Virus record (IMG/VR): IMGVR_UViG_3300005731_000127
Span: 19,660 to 83,659 of that record
DNA length: 64,000 nucleotides
Direction: 5' to 3' (one strand)
From: a virus
The position numbers and the translations under genes were made by a program. Positions 36,834-45,519 of this stretch are shown piece by piece; the first letter of the stretch is position 1; every line of letters begins with the position of its first letter. A model generated the notes under the pieces. That model ran no database searches, was not told the origin of the DNA, and saw only the letters and a program-made list of their open reading frames with translations.

Positions 36834-37333
36834 AGTTTGATCCTTTCGGGTAGTTCTACATCACCCATTTTGAAAATTTTCCTGTTTACCATACGTGATT
36901 TTGCGTTATATTCTCCGGCTAAGTCAGATTTTTGCTGTTTTAGACCTAGCAGGATTGATTGTAGCCTAGCATATTCTTCTTTATCTGCCCAGTCCCAATT
37001 TTTCCTTTCTCCTAATTCTTCGGAAAAAGACTCTACGGACATTTTAGCTCCGGCAATTTTATTGTCAAGAGCATTAATGCTTTCATGGCGTAACTTAAAC
37101 CATTCATAGTTGTAAATCATATTATCAGCATCAATCGTCTTATTAACAACTCTTCCGGCTTGACGCAATGGGTTCATTACAAACGAACAACCTCCTATAG
37201 CAACAACTCCAACAAACACAATAAACCCTACAGCAAACATTGCCGAAAATGGTCCTCGATCAAATTTTCTCTCTAAACTTTCCCAACTCACACTAGTTTC
37301 CTTTTTTAAATTTTCCAATTCCAGTTTCCGCAA
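36830..37333 (-). CDS. membrane protein with coiled coil (167 aa)
   Basis: TTG start. One transmembrane segment (FSAMFAVGFIVFVGVVAIGG, residues 30-52) followed by a long charged helix (YARLQSILLGLKQQKSDLAG). The start lies inside the 53-aa gene at 37293-37454. Topology suggests a periplasm- or cytoplasm-facing coiled coil. Confidence 0.6.
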   Translation of the reverse strand: MRKLELENLKKETSVSWESLERKFDRGPFSAMFAVGFIVFVGVVAIGGCSFVMNPLRQAGRVVNKTIDADNMIYNYEWFKLRHESINALDNKIAGAKMSVESFSEELGERKNWDWADKEEYARLQSILLGLKQQKSDLAGEYNAKSRMVNRKIFKMGDVELPERIKL

Positions 37334-37454
37334 TGATCTCTGCTACTGCTTTTTCTTTATCTGTCATGTCTTCTAAATTTGTTCCAGCAAGTATACCAGC
37401 TATTCGAATTAATGCAAGAGCAAACTCGCTTCTTTCTTTACAACACTGTTTCAT
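37293..37454 (-). CDS. small protein (53 aa)
   Basis: ATG 37454, preceded by GAGGAAAA (good ribosome site) and overlapping the upstream stop by 4 bases. Encodes MKQCCKERSEFALALIRIAG and an acidic helix TDKEKAVAEIIAETG. Ends TAG 37293 inside the next gene. No family recognised. Confidence 0.55.
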   Translation of the reverse strand: MKQCCKERSEFALALIRIAGILAGTNLEDMTDKEKAVAEIIAETGIGKFKKGN

Positions 37455-37933
37455 AAATTTTCCTCAATTGGATGAAGGTCTTGTATCTTTATATTATAGC
37501 AATTTGCCTTTACTGTAAACCAATTATCTCCCTGCCGTTGCCCCTTTCTCAAATATTCCGCATCATTAAAATAATCCTCTTTCGGATAACACCCTAAAAC
37601 CCATCCAACGGAAAGATCATTTTGTATACGAACGAATACATAATAATCACACTTCTGGATCGTATTGTATGCGGCAACACTACAGTCGTAATAATCCTCT
37701 GGTTTTCCTTTGCATTTTTTGGTTTTTACGTCACAGGTTCCCCATTCAGTTACTATATCATAATCATACGTATTTTCAATACGTCCTTTTATAACGGTGT
37801 TTGCAAGTATTTCTCCTAAAAAACCTACAACATTACCTTTTCCTTTGGTAATAGACTTTTTAAGTTTTCCCATCTCCTGAGACTTTTCTTCCGCTTCGCG
37901 GATCATATCTTGTGTTACCTTGACTTCAATCAT
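37451..37933 (-). CDS. PD-(D/E)XK nuclease-like protein (160 aa)
   Basis: GNVVGFLGEILANTV, then YDYDIVTEWGTCDVKTKKCK places E, D and D-V-K in the order of the PD-(D/E)XK fold used by restriction and Holliday-junction nucleases. YYVFVRIQNDLSVGWVLGCY is a typical following strand pair. Substrate unknown. Confidence 0.6.
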   Translation of the reverse strand: MIEVKVTQDMIREAEEKSQEMGKLKKSITKGKGNVVGFLGEILANTVIKGRIENTYDYDIVTEWGTCDVKTKKCKGKPEDYYDCSVAAYNTIQKCDYYVFVRIQNDLSVGWVLGCYPKEDYFNDAEYLRKGQRQGDNWFTVKANCYNIKIQDLHPIEENL

Positions 37934-38189
37934 TCTTCATTCCACTAAAACCGCGAATCTTAGTTGTTATATAGTTGTTAATTTTATCTCTTGACCTATC
38001 AAGTAAAGTACATGCCATGGCAATCGTTCCAACAATAGGCAAAAATGCTATAAAACAAGCAAAGACAGTATCGGAAATATCAAACTTTCTATGACCACAT
38101 ACAACATCATATACTTCCATAGTTATTGCGATGGCAATATAAAATAATGATGACAACACATACAACGCTACGCAAATCCAAAATAACAT
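37926..38189 (-). CDS. small membrane protein (87 aa), paralogue of 38628-38900
   Basis: Two hydrophobic segments (MLFWICVALYVLSSLFYIAI and FACFIAFLPIVGTIAMACTL). The alignment LYVLSSLFY / LYILSVLFY and LPIVGTIA / LPVFGTIG with the 38628 product shows a duplicated family, each followed by a charged C-terminal tail ending in K-I-x-F/G-x-G-x-K-like residues. Confidence 0.6.
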   Translation of the reverse strand: MLFWICVALYVLSSLFYIAIAITMEVYDVVCGHRKFDISDTVFACFIAFLPIVGTIAMACTLLDRSRDKINNYITTKIRGFSGMKND

Positions 38190-38234
38190 AATTACTCCTT
38201 AACGTCTAGTGAAAAATTAATATCAGCTTCTGCT

Positions 38235-38627
38235 TCATTTAACATAGCCATCCAATTTATAAGAAATTTCTCTTAGCTGATTAGAATCTAAATTACCATC
38301 TCTTGCACAAAAATGGTTTTTTAATTTTCTTTCGTCTAAATAAATATCACCAATATAATTCCCATCCATATACACTTCCTCAAGAACAGAATCTTCCCTA
38401 TCTTTTTTATATGTGATAGTACCTGTCTTTTTTGACTTGGGGTGCATGTAACCCCATATATGACCACATATATATCCTACAACAAAAACAATTGTTGGAG
38501 CAGACGATCCAGAGTCCTGCATAAAACGACTTATAGAACTTTCAACTCCACCAGTTGATACTGCGTAAAGATCATAAATACCTAAAGCTATTACACAAGC
38601 GGTTATAATTTTTGCTGTTAAAGTCAT
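38235..38627 (-). CDS. membrane protein (130 aa), unknown
   Basis: Two N-terminal hydrophobic segments (IITACVIALGIYDLYAV; TIVFVVGYICGHIWGYMH) followed by a soluble tail containing SVLEEVYMDGNYIGDIYLDE. No family recognised. It lies between the two paralogous two-helix proteins. Confidence 0.55.
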   Translation of the reverse strand: MTLTAKIITACVIALGIYDLYAVSTGGVESSISRFMQDSGSSAPTIVFVVGYICGHIWGYMHPKSKKTGTITYKKDREDSVLEEVYMDGNYIGDIYLDERKLKNHFCARDGNLDSNQLREISYKLDGYVK

Positions 38628-38900
38628 TTATGACACCTCCTTATCTTTTACGCCAGCAAAATCATAGATTTTTTTTGTTAAAAAATTCGAAATATCAAAT
38701 TTGAATATGTAAAAACAAAAACTAATAAATCCAATCGTTCCAAACACAGGTAGTAATGAGCATACTATTCCACAAGAAATATTATTGAAATCGATATCGC
38801 GTTTACTTGATATTACACCGTAGATTTCAGCCGCAATAAACAAAAACCAGTAAAACAAAACCGATAGGATATACAATCCAAGACAAAGATAAGATAACAT
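38628..38900 (-). CDS. small membrane protein (90 aa), paralogue of 37926-38189
   Basis: Start set at ATG 38900 (MLSYLCLGLYILSVLFYWFL), which aligns with the paralogue and avoids the upstream gene ending at 38909. Second hydrophobic segment CGIVCSLLPVFGTIGFISFC. Function unknown. Confidence 0.6.
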   Translation of the reverse strand: MLSYLCLGLYILSVLFYWFLFIAAEIYGVISSKRDIDFNNISCGIVCSLLPVFGTIGFISFCFYIFKFDISNFLTKKIYDFAGVKDKEVS

Positions 38901-38908
38901 AATTTCTC

Positions 38909-39058
38909 CTATTTTCTTAATTCGTACCATATTAAGGCACAGTTCGCAGTAAAGTATGACAAGTACATTATACCCATTGGGTAGTCTTTAGTCCTCAAAT
39001 TATTTACGCCAGCTAATAAATAACAGAAAGCGGCAACAAGTAAAGGAAAAACACTCAC
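38909..39058 (-). CDS. small membrane protein (49 aa)
   Basis: GTG 39058 overlaps the macro-domain stop (GTGA) and TAG lies at 38909. Encodes (M)SVFPLLVAAFCYLLAGVNN, a hydrophobic helix, then a second one (GIMYLSYFTANCALIW). Fills a 124-base gap; overlap and hydrophobic pattern make it likely real. Confidence 0.55.
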   Translation of the reverse strand: MSVFPLLVAAFCYLLAGVNNLRTKDYPMGIMYLSYFTANCALIWYELRK

Positions 39059-39552
39059 GGGTATTCACAAACGATTACGTCAAACGACGGACACCAAATT
39101 TCCTCAATCAGTTCTTCAATGAACTGCCAATTACCACCGGCACGTAGAGAGCCAAACTTTGGAGCTACTACAGTATCAGCTTCTGATAGAGAGTCCCTTA
39201 TGGAAGTCATACAGGAAACAAGATGCTCGTACCTAATAGGTTTTTGAGTGACCTTAGAGCGATCTCCTGTGCTGATAGATCGTATTCCAGTTTGAGCGTA
39301 CATATTTACAACAGTGATCAGTATTGATGTATCATTGTGTATGTTTATATAATCACATTGCCCTAGTTTTTTACTAGAATTCCTGAATTGTTTTTCTGGC
39401 TCTCCCCATTCTTTTGACAGAGCCATCACGAATCCGCTCCCCCAAGCTTTTATGTCGTTTACGATATGCGGGATGATAACCCAATTGTCGTCACTTGCTA
39501 GGTATTTTGCCGTTTTAATGGCATCGCCTTTAACGTATTGTAATTTTGACAC
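39055..39552 (-). CDS. macro-domain protein (Poa1/ADP-ribose-1''-phosphate phosphatase-like)
   Basis: 165 residues. VIIPHIVNDIKAWGSGFVMA is the macro-domain ADP-ribose-binding loop, and VAPKFGSLRAGGNWQFIEEL the second signature (PxFGsGlAGG.W in related proteins). Single-domain macro proteins of this size remove the phosphate from ADP-ribose-1''-phosphate, a by-product of tRNA splicing with 2'-phosphotransferase, or hydrolyse ADP-ribosyl groups. Relevant to the NAD and RNA-ligase genes nearby. Confidence 0.8.
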   Translation of the reverse strand: MSKLQYVKGDAIKTAKYLASDDNWVIIPHIVNDIKAWGSGFVMALSKEWGEPEKQFRNSSKKLGQCDYINIHNDTSILITVVNMYAQTGIRSISTGDRSKVTQKPIRYEHLVSCMTSIRDSLSEADTVVAPKFGSLRAGGNWQFIEELIEEIWCPSFDVIVCEYP

Positions 39553-39790
39553 TAGCTTTTACCTCTTTAAATTTTGTATCTGCGTCAACTCTTGTATATT
39601 CTAAGTCATTATTTTCTGTATTGTTTTTTAGCATAAAAACAGCATCATCAAAGAGTCCTCTAAGGGAACAGACTAAACTGCCTATAAACTTTTTATTTTC
39701 GCAATATACAACTTCATAAACAACCCCCCGTTCTAATTCATCGCATGTTAAAATTTTTTTATCTTTTATCTTCACTTTTACTTTTGTCAT
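39530..39790 (-). CDS. hypothetical protein (86 aa)
   Basis: Beta-rich, basic start (TKVKVKIKDKKILTCDELER). Overlaps the macro gene by 23 bases and the upstream gene by 32. No family recognised. Confidence 0.5.
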   Translation of the reverse strand: MTKVKVKIKDKKILTCDELERGVVYEVVYCENKKFIGSLVCSLRGLFDDAVFMLKNNTENNDLEYTRVDADTKFKEVKASVKITIR

Positions 39791-40028
39791 TTTTTTTTCT
39801 CCTTCTAGATGATTCGATTTTACCTACAAAACAATAATAACATAAAGGCGGCGGAAGGAAATCAAATTTTCGCTTAAAATGCCGGATTCTTCCATTTTTA
39901 TCCCGCAGGAGATAATGTTTGATATTCCGTCCTTTTGGTCCCGGCTCAGAACCCATAGTGAACACGTCTCCGCCGTAAAATACTCGCAGAGTATAAGCCC
40001 AAATGTAACAATTACCTATAAAATACAT
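39759..40028 (-). CDS. hypothetical basic protein (89 aa)
   Basis: ATG 40028 overlaps the upstream stop as TAATG. N-terminal hydrophobic stretch (MYFIGNCYIWAYTLRVF), then Arg/Lys-rich (HYLLRDKNGRIRHFKRKFDF) and a CYYC pair; C-terminus RRRKKNDKSKSEDKR. Unknown. Confidence 0.5.
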   Translation of the reverse strand: MYFIGNCYIWAYTLRVFYGGDVFTMGSEPGPKGRNIKHYLLRDKNGRIRHFKRKFDFLPPPLCYYCFVGKIESSRRRKKNDKSKSEDKR

Positions 40029-40183
40029 TATTCTGTCCTAGTTTTAACTTTTCCACATTTAATGCAATATCGTTCTTGATGATAATACACTTTTCCAACT
40101 GTGGTCCATTTACCCCATTTATGATTACATATTTTAAAACCAATGATGTACTTGATTATTACGTAGAGGATATATCCGATCAT
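40028..40183 (-). CDS. small protein with hydrophobic N-terminus (51 aa)
   Basis: ATG 40183 overlaps the upstream TGA (ATGA); TAA 40028 overlaps the next ATG. MIGYILYVIIKYIIGFKICN then YCIKCGKVKTRTE: one hydrophobic helix plus a CxxC. Both overlaps support a real gene. Confidence 0.55.
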   Translation of the reverse strand: MIGYILYVIIKYIIGFKICNHKWGKWTTVGKVYYHQERYCIKCGKVKTRTE

Positions 40184-40380
40184 TTTTTAGCCTTGGTTAA
40201 TCCTAAATCTATCATTTTGTCAGTACAGGAGTTACATAAAGTTCTTCTTTGCATTAGTCCGGCAGAAGCGGTTCCTTGTGCGTATGGGTTTAACTTTTCT
40301 TCAGTATAACACCAAAGCTCATAAACCGCCTCAACTTTTTCTTTATTTGTTGAGCATCTATCACAAAACGGTTCACGCAT
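40180..40380 (-). CDS. small zinc-ribbon protein (66 aa)
   Basis: CDRC near the start and CNSC near residue 49 form a zinc site. Overlaps the NAMPT gene end by 8 bases. No family recognised. Confidence 0.55.
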   Translation of the reverse strand: MREPFCDRCSTNKEKVEAVYELWCYTEEKLNPYAQGTASAGLMQRRTLCNSCTDKMIDLGLTKAKK

Positions 40381-42088
40381 TAACTCTCCCCCTAATTTCG
40401 CTCAGTGAAGTCTCTCGTAAGAGAGTACCATCTTCGAACACAGTTGTCAATAGTCCTTCCTCCTCTTCTTCCCATGTGCATTCGTCCATAAATGTTAGGT
40501 CTTCGTTAACCCGGAGTAGACCGCGAGCAGAATTCTTCATGCCTGAATCAGTTTTTGGTTGTTTAAAGATCGGTCGTGATTCGACTTTTCCTTCAATAGT
40601 AACTTCGCCATAAGTCGCTTTAACCGCAAGACCTAGCGTGTCTCTAGTGTTCATATTGTATGTAAAGCTACCAATACCTAACACGATATTATCAGAAGCG
40701 AACCCTTTAGCCTTTAATCGCCTTAGAATCTCTTCTTGGCGATCAAGTGTGATAGCGTCACCATAGATCAACCCAATGTGAGAGTCAAGAGTTTTGTATC
40801 CCTTTTCGTTTGCTGTTCCTCCAAACATATCCCATAGAATCTCGATAGAGCCTTTTTGTTCTGGAGTGAGTTCAATTTCTTTTAACTCTTTCTTCCAGAT
40901 ACCATCAATGTAATAATACTGTTTATCATAACGATTCCAATCTGGCTCAATATAGCATTCGTAGTATTTATCTCGGAATTTAAATTTCATCGTTAAATCA
41001 CCACCGTATTCTCCATGTGGCGTATCTTCTCTGATTTTTTCTTCCATAATCTCCGCACACCAATCCTTTAGTGCAGCATTATCTTTGTGGTATTTACTAT
41101 ACTCTTCCGTTATATCTGTAATTTCTTCACCACAGATGATTTCTACAGGGTCTCCACTGTCGGGCCTAACCACGTACTTACCATCTCTCGCCGTAATTCG
41201 ATCTTTAAATTTTGGGAGTGTCTCGGTGATCATCTTCCAGTAATCAAATCCATCACTGACAACAGATACAATACCTTCAGGATAAATGTTAAGCATAGTT
41301 TCGACGTAAAGGTCTTCATCAATATGACCCTTTACCAAAGAATTGAGGCACTGCACTGAATGCTCTGTAGCGGCGACTGAATACGCTACATCATCGATAG
41401 GGGCATTATAGTATTCTTCGGCAAACATCAATACAGGAACCGTGTCAGACCCCTTAAATGCAGTAACGTGACCCAAGGCACTTAAGCACGCACCTTCTAC
41501 ACCAACCATTCCCCGCATAGAGAAGTCATGACCTTGAAAATCGATAAACTCTTTGTTCGCACCGGTTTCTTCCGCATACTTTTCAAACTTTTGACGATAC
41601 AGGTCAGCAATTGTAGCAGAAACAATTGGCTTCCAAACAATATCACTCAATAAAGTTTCTAAAGAGTTGGTCAACCATCCAAAATCTGGATGTGTATTAT
41701 AGATCGTCATACTTGGCGTTCGGATTGGGACGCGAGACCCTTCCGGCAGAGCTTTGATTTTAATAGGAAGGTATCCGAGATCATGTAACGCAGCGATGTG
41801 TTCAGTCTCCATAGGAGAACCAAAATGTGCTGCTGTCACACGTTTGACTTCTGCGATGACTTCTTCTTTATCTCTATCAAAAAAGTTTTCATTGAATTGA
41901 TCAATTAGGTACTCTTTAATAAAATACTGCAAACCGCAAAAAACATGAGAATCGACATCATAACAACGCTTGCTTGATCTTGCTGTTAAATTTGAATAAA
42001 CCAAGCTGATACCGGCAGGGTATTGTTTGTAGTGCGATAACTTATAGCTATCCAAAAGAAGAACGGTGATAAAATCTTTAATTCTCAT
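40373..42088 (-). CDS. nicotinamide phosphoribosyltransferase
   Basis: 571 residues. LLLDSYKLSHYKQYPAGISL, VPVLMFAEEYYNAPIDDVAY, GKYVVRPDSGDPVEIICGEE, LIYGDAITLDRQEEIL and VLGIGSFTYNMNTRDTLGLA follow NAMPT (NadV) order, including the PRPP-binding RPDSGDP. It joins nicotinamide and PRPP to NMN, the first step of NAD salvage. Length is slightly above the usual 460-500, with an insertion around residues 330-400. The PRPP synthetase gene two positions upstream supplies the co-substrate. Confidence 0.93.
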   Translation of the reverse strand: MRIKDFITVLLLDSYKLSHYKQYPAGISLVYSNLTARSSKRCYDVDSHVFCGLQYFIKEYLIDQFNENFFDRDKEEVIAEVKRVTAAHFGSPMETEHIAALHDLGYLPIKIKALPEGSRVPIRTPSMTIYNTHPDFGWLTNSLETLLSDIVWKPIVSATIADLYRQKFEKYAEETGANKEFIDFQGHDFSMRGMVGVEGACLSALGHVTAFKGSDTVPVLMFAEEYYNAPIDDVAYSVAATEHSVQCLNSLVKGHIDEDLYVETMLNIYPEGIVSVVSDGFDYWKMITETLPKFKDRITARDGKYVVRPDSGDPVEIICGEEITDITEEYSKYHKDNAALKDWCAEIMEEKIREDTPHGEYGGDLTMKFKFRDKYYECYIEPDWNRYDKQYYYIDGIWKKELKEIELTPEQKGSIEILWDMFGGTANEKGYKTLDSHIGLIYGDAITLDRQEEILRRLKAKGFASDNIVLGIGSFTYNMNTRDTLGLAVKATYGEVTIEGKVESRPIFKQPKTDSGMKNSARGLLRVNEDLTFMDECTWEEEEEGLLTTVFEDGTLLRETSLSEIRGRVNA

Positions 42089-42136
42089 GAGTTAATCCTA
42101 AATTTGTTATTTTGTTAATTTCAATCATATTCTTAC

Positions 42137-42262
42137 CTATTCATACGGTAACTGCATATCTGTTATATAACCACAGTTCGTACAAAACTCAATCCAACCG
42201 TCTTCGAAAAGACGGTATAGCTGACGAAATTCATCCGGGTGCTTGCACCTATTTTGCGACAT
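42137..42262 (-). CDS. small zinc-binding protein (41 aa)
   Basis: ATG 42262 lies out of frame in the last codons of the upstream gene; TAG 42137. Encodes MSQNRCKHPDEFRQLYRLFE, then FCTNCGYITDMQ: CxxH...CxxC. It fills the gap between that gene and NAMPT. Confidence 0.5.
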   Translation of the reverse strand: MSQNRCKHPDEFRQLYRLFEDGWIEFCTNCGYITDMQLPYE

Positions 42263-42686
42263 ACTTAGTGCCTTCAACGATCAAGTATTTAATCGTCCTG
42301 TGATCGACCTGTCGCAAACTCTTCTCAACCCTCTTAGGGTCATCCTTAAGTGATGCTAAAAGGTCAAGGTCTTCACAATAACTACGACCCATCAATGGTT
42401 CGTGACTCATCAATCGTCCACGAAGGACTCTTTCGTTACCATTCGCTTTAACGAAACATACTGTAAAGACGACATTGTAGCACTTAATGAATCGTTCTGC
42501 AAGTGCGGTCTTTGTCACTTTCTTTTCTTTTTCGAAATCATCTGACGAATTCAATTCTTTAATGAGTGCATCACCTTCGATTTCGAATTTAAGTTTTGTG
42601 TGAATATTTTCTACAATTACCGAGTCTTTTTTGGCTGAAATAACTTTGCAGAATTCTACTGTTGAAACCAAATCATCTTTTTTCAT
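42249..42686 (-). CDS. hypothetical protein (145 aa)
   Basis: N-terminal beta-rich half (EFCKVISAKKDSVIVENIHT), C-terminal half containing NVVFTVCFVKANGNERVLRG and DLDLLASLKDDPKRVEKSLR. The central part recalls SH3-like folds of phage DNA-binding proteins, without certainty. It lies between PRPP synthetase and NAMPT in the same operon. Confidence 0.55.
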   Translation of the reverse strand: MKKDDLVSTVEFCKVISAKKDSVIVENIHTKLKFEIEGDALIKELNSSDDFEKEKKVTKTALAERFIKCYNVVFTVCFVKANGNERVLRGRLMSHEPLMGRSYCEDLDLLASLKDDPKRVEKSLRQVDHRTIKYLIVEGTKYVAK

Positions 42687-42730
42687 TTTTTTCTCCGTGT
42701 TAAGTTTATAAGTATTCGTCTATTTGTAGA

Positions 42731-43555
42731 TCAAACCACTCGCTTAATAATCATTTTGGTTGTTGGTTTTAAATCATCTCGGTACGAGTTGGTCGTATAA
42801 ATTTTGTCGACCCCCTCTAATTCTGTTCCTTTAGAGAATATACCGTGGTAAACCACTAAGTCAACCCTTTTTGCTCCACTTTCGCGAAGTTTTCCTGCTA
42901 ATCCTGAGAAAGTTCCTCCACCATCACAGAGGTCATCAATGATAATACAGTGTTCTGGCACTTCCGCAGGACAAGAAAACCCAGATAAACTACCGTCCTT
43001 CATATTTCTATGCTTAGAGCATTCCATAACAATAGGACTAACAGACATATATTTATGATGATCATTCCAGTACCGCTTTACAGCACCAGCGTCCGGCAGA
43101 CAAATACACCATGACTTCTCTTTAGTCGATTCTGGTATTGCATTTTGTTGATGAACATCCAGTAATAACTTTAAAGCGGAATTTATAAAAGCCCCCTCAA
43201 CCGCAGTATGCGAATAAGCATCAAGTCTATCGTTAGTTGATTGAGAATGAGACCATACGGTGGAAATCTCACTAAACCCCATTCCATTAATGATATCACA
43301 AACAACCTTGAGTGTATTTGGGGATTGCATGTCAATAGCACGATCCATTCTTGACCCAACCAGATAATGCAGTACAAGTGAAATATTCTTAATACCTTTT
43401 CTTTTTTGAACGTCAACGAGTTGCCCCAACTCGATTAAGTCCTGAAAAGATCGAATTGACGCAATTACTGAGTTGTCTAGACCAAGATCGCCACTTCTGA
43501 ACGACATTCCGTCAGGAAAACTTTTTCGTTCAAGTTTATTAAATAGTATTGTCAT
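42731..43555 (-). CDS. ribose-phosphate pyrophosphokinase (PRPP synthetase)
   Basis: 274 residues. ERKSFPDGMSF at the start, HYLVGSRMDRAIDMQS in the ATP-binding flexible region and IIIDDLCDGGGTFSGLAGKL, the PRPP loop. It makes PRPP from ribose 5-phosphate and ATP. It is shorter than bacterial Prs (~315), as in other phage-borne NAD-salvage pairs (KVP40-type NadV plus Prs). Forms a functional pair with NAMPT. Confidence 0.9.
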   Translation of the reverse strand: MTILFNKLERKSFPDGMSFRSGDLGLDNSVIASIRSFQDLIELGQLVDVQKRKGIKNISLVLHYLVGSRMDRAIDMQSPNTLKVVCDIINGMGFSEISTVWSHSQSTNDRLDAYSHTAVEGAFINSALKLLLDVHQQNAIPESTKEKSWCICLPDAGAVKRYWNDHHKYMSVSPIVMECSKHRNMKDGSLSGFSCPAEVPEHCIIIDDLCDGGGTFSGLAGKLRESGAKRVDLVVYHGIFSKGTELEGVDKIYTTNSYRDDLKPTTKMIIKRVV

Positions 43556-43564
43556 GAGAATTCC

Positions 43565-43726
43565 TTAAAATTTGTTAAGCCAATGTGATCTTTTTTTAGC
43601 CGTTTGTCTTTTTCTTTTTATAGCGTTTTCTAAACGAGATTTATCACGACAGTCTACAAAGTCAATACAAATCTTAGAAACAATATAAAGAAAAATGTAC
43701 GAAACTATAATGAGGACAACAAGCAT
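43565..43726 (-). CDS. small membrane protein (53 aa)
   Basis: Start chosen at ATG 43726 (MLVVLIIVSYIFLYIVSKIC), just after the upstream stop; an earlier Met lies inside that gene. One transmembrane helix and a very basic tail (AIKRKRQTAKKRSHWLNK). Confidence 0.5.
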   Translation of the reverse strand: MLVVLIIVSYIFLYIVSKICIDFVDCRDKSRLENAIKRKRQTAKKRSHWLNKF

Positions 43727-43727
43727 A

Positions 43728-44702
43728 TTATTCCTTTTTCTCGTTAAATTCCTTGATAGTAACTGGAGGGCAATTATCTTCATACAGATTTGAAATAGTA
43801 TCAACTACAATTGAATAGAATCCGTTAGATTTTTCAATCGTATATTTTGATGCTGAGCCAATAATATCAAAAAACTTAAAAATATGATCTTTAGGAAACG
43901 ACTTTATGACGACGAATCCAATTCCAGTACCAATAATTACTAACCCAACGACTTTAATGGCGAAGAATGCAGCGTTGATAACATCAGTAGCCTGTATTGC
44001 AAGAGAATATTGCGTAATATATTGCGACACATAAAAAACAACACCAGCAAACCACCATACAACAAACAGACTGGCGACCCCTAAGACCACATAGAACGCA
44101 TAGAGAAACAGATACATTAGAGACTGAGCGTAGCTGATTAGTCTGTAAATTCTGTTCTTTAGCTGTTCGTTAACTTCCTTTTTGACAATAACAACATCTT
44201 CAGTAAATTTTTCTTTTTCGGGCTTCGCTCTATAAGCCGACTCAAGCTCACGCCAAAGCGAATAGTAATCAAAATCACTCATTAGTAGATTATCGTAATA
44301 ACCTAAAAAACTAGCGCAACTACAATTACGACGAATGTCTTTATTCATATGTTTTTTAATATTCTTGTGAAATATTTTTTTTCGTATATCAAGCATCTTT
44401 GAGGAAATATTACCACCAAAAATTTGAGATACAGAAATAATATATTTGAGCATAAAACTGAATATGCTTCCACAAATTTTAAACATCAAAATGAACGGTG
44501 AAAAAACAAGAATCAAATTCGTCAAATTAAACAGAGGGCAATAATGGGTATACAGAAAATCAGGAAGATCATCATTGACGATATAAAGCTTCCCATCTTC
44601 ATTTTTCTTAACTTCAATATTAAAACACCAATGAAGTAATTGATACCGCCAATAAGCAAGCGAAAGAACTCGGTCTCTTTTAATGTGTTTTACAATGTTC
44701 AT
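43728..44702 (-). CDS. multi-pass membrane protein (324 aa), unknown
   Basis: Hydrophobic segments near residues 55-80, 82-100, 185-215, 217-235 and 245-268 (for example SLMYLFLYAFYVVLGVASLF) with a cytoplasmic-type basic loop (LDIRKKIFHKNIKKHMNK). No recognised family; might be a channel or envelope modifier. Confidence 0.55.
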   Translation of the reverse strand: MNIVKHIKRDRVLSLAYWRYQLLHWCFNIEVKKNEDGKLYIVNDDLPDFLYTHYCPLFNLTNLILVFSPFILMFKICGSIFSFMLKYIISVSQIFGGNISSKMLDIRKKIFHKNIKKHMNKDIRRNCSCASFLGYYDNLLMSDFDYYSLWRELESAYRAKPEKEKFTEDVVIVKKEVNEQLKNRIYRLISYAQSLMYLFLYAFYVVLGVASLFVVWWFAGVVFYVSQYITQYSLAIQATDVINAAFFAIKVVGLVIIGTGIGFVVIKSFPKDHIFKFFDIIGSASKYTIEKSNGFYSIVVDTISNLYEDNCPPVTIKEFNEKKE

Positions 44703-44716
44703 ACTTTTTCCTTGTG

Positions 44717-45193
44717 TTATCTGGTAAAACCTATTTTCCCCTTGGGAGTGAACAACCCAACATACTCTTCTAATGATTCTATTAATTGTAAATCATATTT
44801 TTCACATACAATTTCTATATTACCCTTCCTCCAAAACCCGTCAGGACAAATTACATAAATTTCTTTACGAGAATCTGCATATAAGCCGAGTTCCATCATA
44901 CTGATCGGGGATTTTGTATTTGGACTAAAGTAGAACACTATTATATCAGATTGATCAAGCCCTGTCAACTCCCATTTAACCTGTTGATTAAATTGCGGAG
45001 ATTCAATGCTTTGTTCCCAAGATGAGTCCCAAAATTCGCGTCTAGGGTTAAGCACATTATACTCGTCTTTATGAAGACGTTCAAGTCTTGATTGCCAGTT
45101 TTCCGCTTGTCCTTGCTCGATAGACCCCGCCAAAAACATTGTTTGCTTTTTACGGTCTCTCGTTGCTATATTACGAGGTGGCTTAAATATCAT
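44717..45193 (-). CDS. nucleoside 2-deoxyribosyltransferase-like protein
   Basis: 158 residues. MFLAGSIEQGQAENWQSRL, YNVLNPRREFWD, LDQSDIIVFYFSPNTKSPIS and MMELGLYADSRKEIYVICPD follow the deoxyribosyltransferase-like fold with its (M)E-L-G nucleophile Glu. Family members exchange bases on deoxynucleosides or hydrolyse nucleotides; related phage proteins act in nucleotide metabolism. Confidence 0.75.
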   Translation of the reverse strand: MIFKPPRNIATRDRKKQTMFLAGSIEQGQAENWQSRLERLHKDEYNVLNPRREFWDSSWEQSIESPQFNQQVKWELTGLDQSDIIVFYFSPNTKSPISMMELGLYADSRKEIYVICPDGFWRKGNIEIVCEKYDLQLIESLEEYVGLFTPKGKIGFTR

Positions 45194-45198
45194 TCCAC

Positions 45199-45519
45199 TT
45201 ATTCCTCCAGTAATTGTTTAAAGTTTTGAACTTCTTTCGTAATTTTGTCAAGATAGTCAATGTCGCCCAAAACTCTGAGATTGTCGTTGTCTCGCTTAAT
45301 AACGTTGATGAATTTTTGGAACTCTCGCTGCTTCTTTTTTATTTGTTCCTGTAAAAACAGCCCCTCTTTAACAACATCATCGATATTGCCAGTTTTAGTT
45401 TGTAATACTTGAAAATCTACTAAGTAACTGTACAACCCCACAAAACCATCTTGGACGCCCATAGTAAGGAACCAACTAAAACCATCAAAATTTTCAAAAT
45501 CAGCCATTGGGTTTTGCAT
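45199..45519 (-). CDS. hypothetical protein (106 aa)
   Basis: Start taken at ATG 45519 (MQNPMADFENFDGFSWFLTM). C-terminal 60 residues are coiled-coil-like (LQEQIKKKQREFQKFINVIK). No family recognised. Overlaps the sulfotransferase end by 20 bases. Confidence 0.5.
   Translation of the reverse strand: MQNPMADFENFDGFSWFLTMGVQDGFVGLYSYLVDFQVLQTKTGNIDDVVKEGLFLQEQIKKKQREFQKFINVIKRDNDNLRVLGDIDYLDKITKEVQNFKQLLEE

Noticed and set aside
8601-40000. Genome-wide reassignment of TAG because of the CTA suppressor tRNA
   Set aside because: Several genes end in TAG exactly where the next gene starts, so TAG functions as stop in this window.
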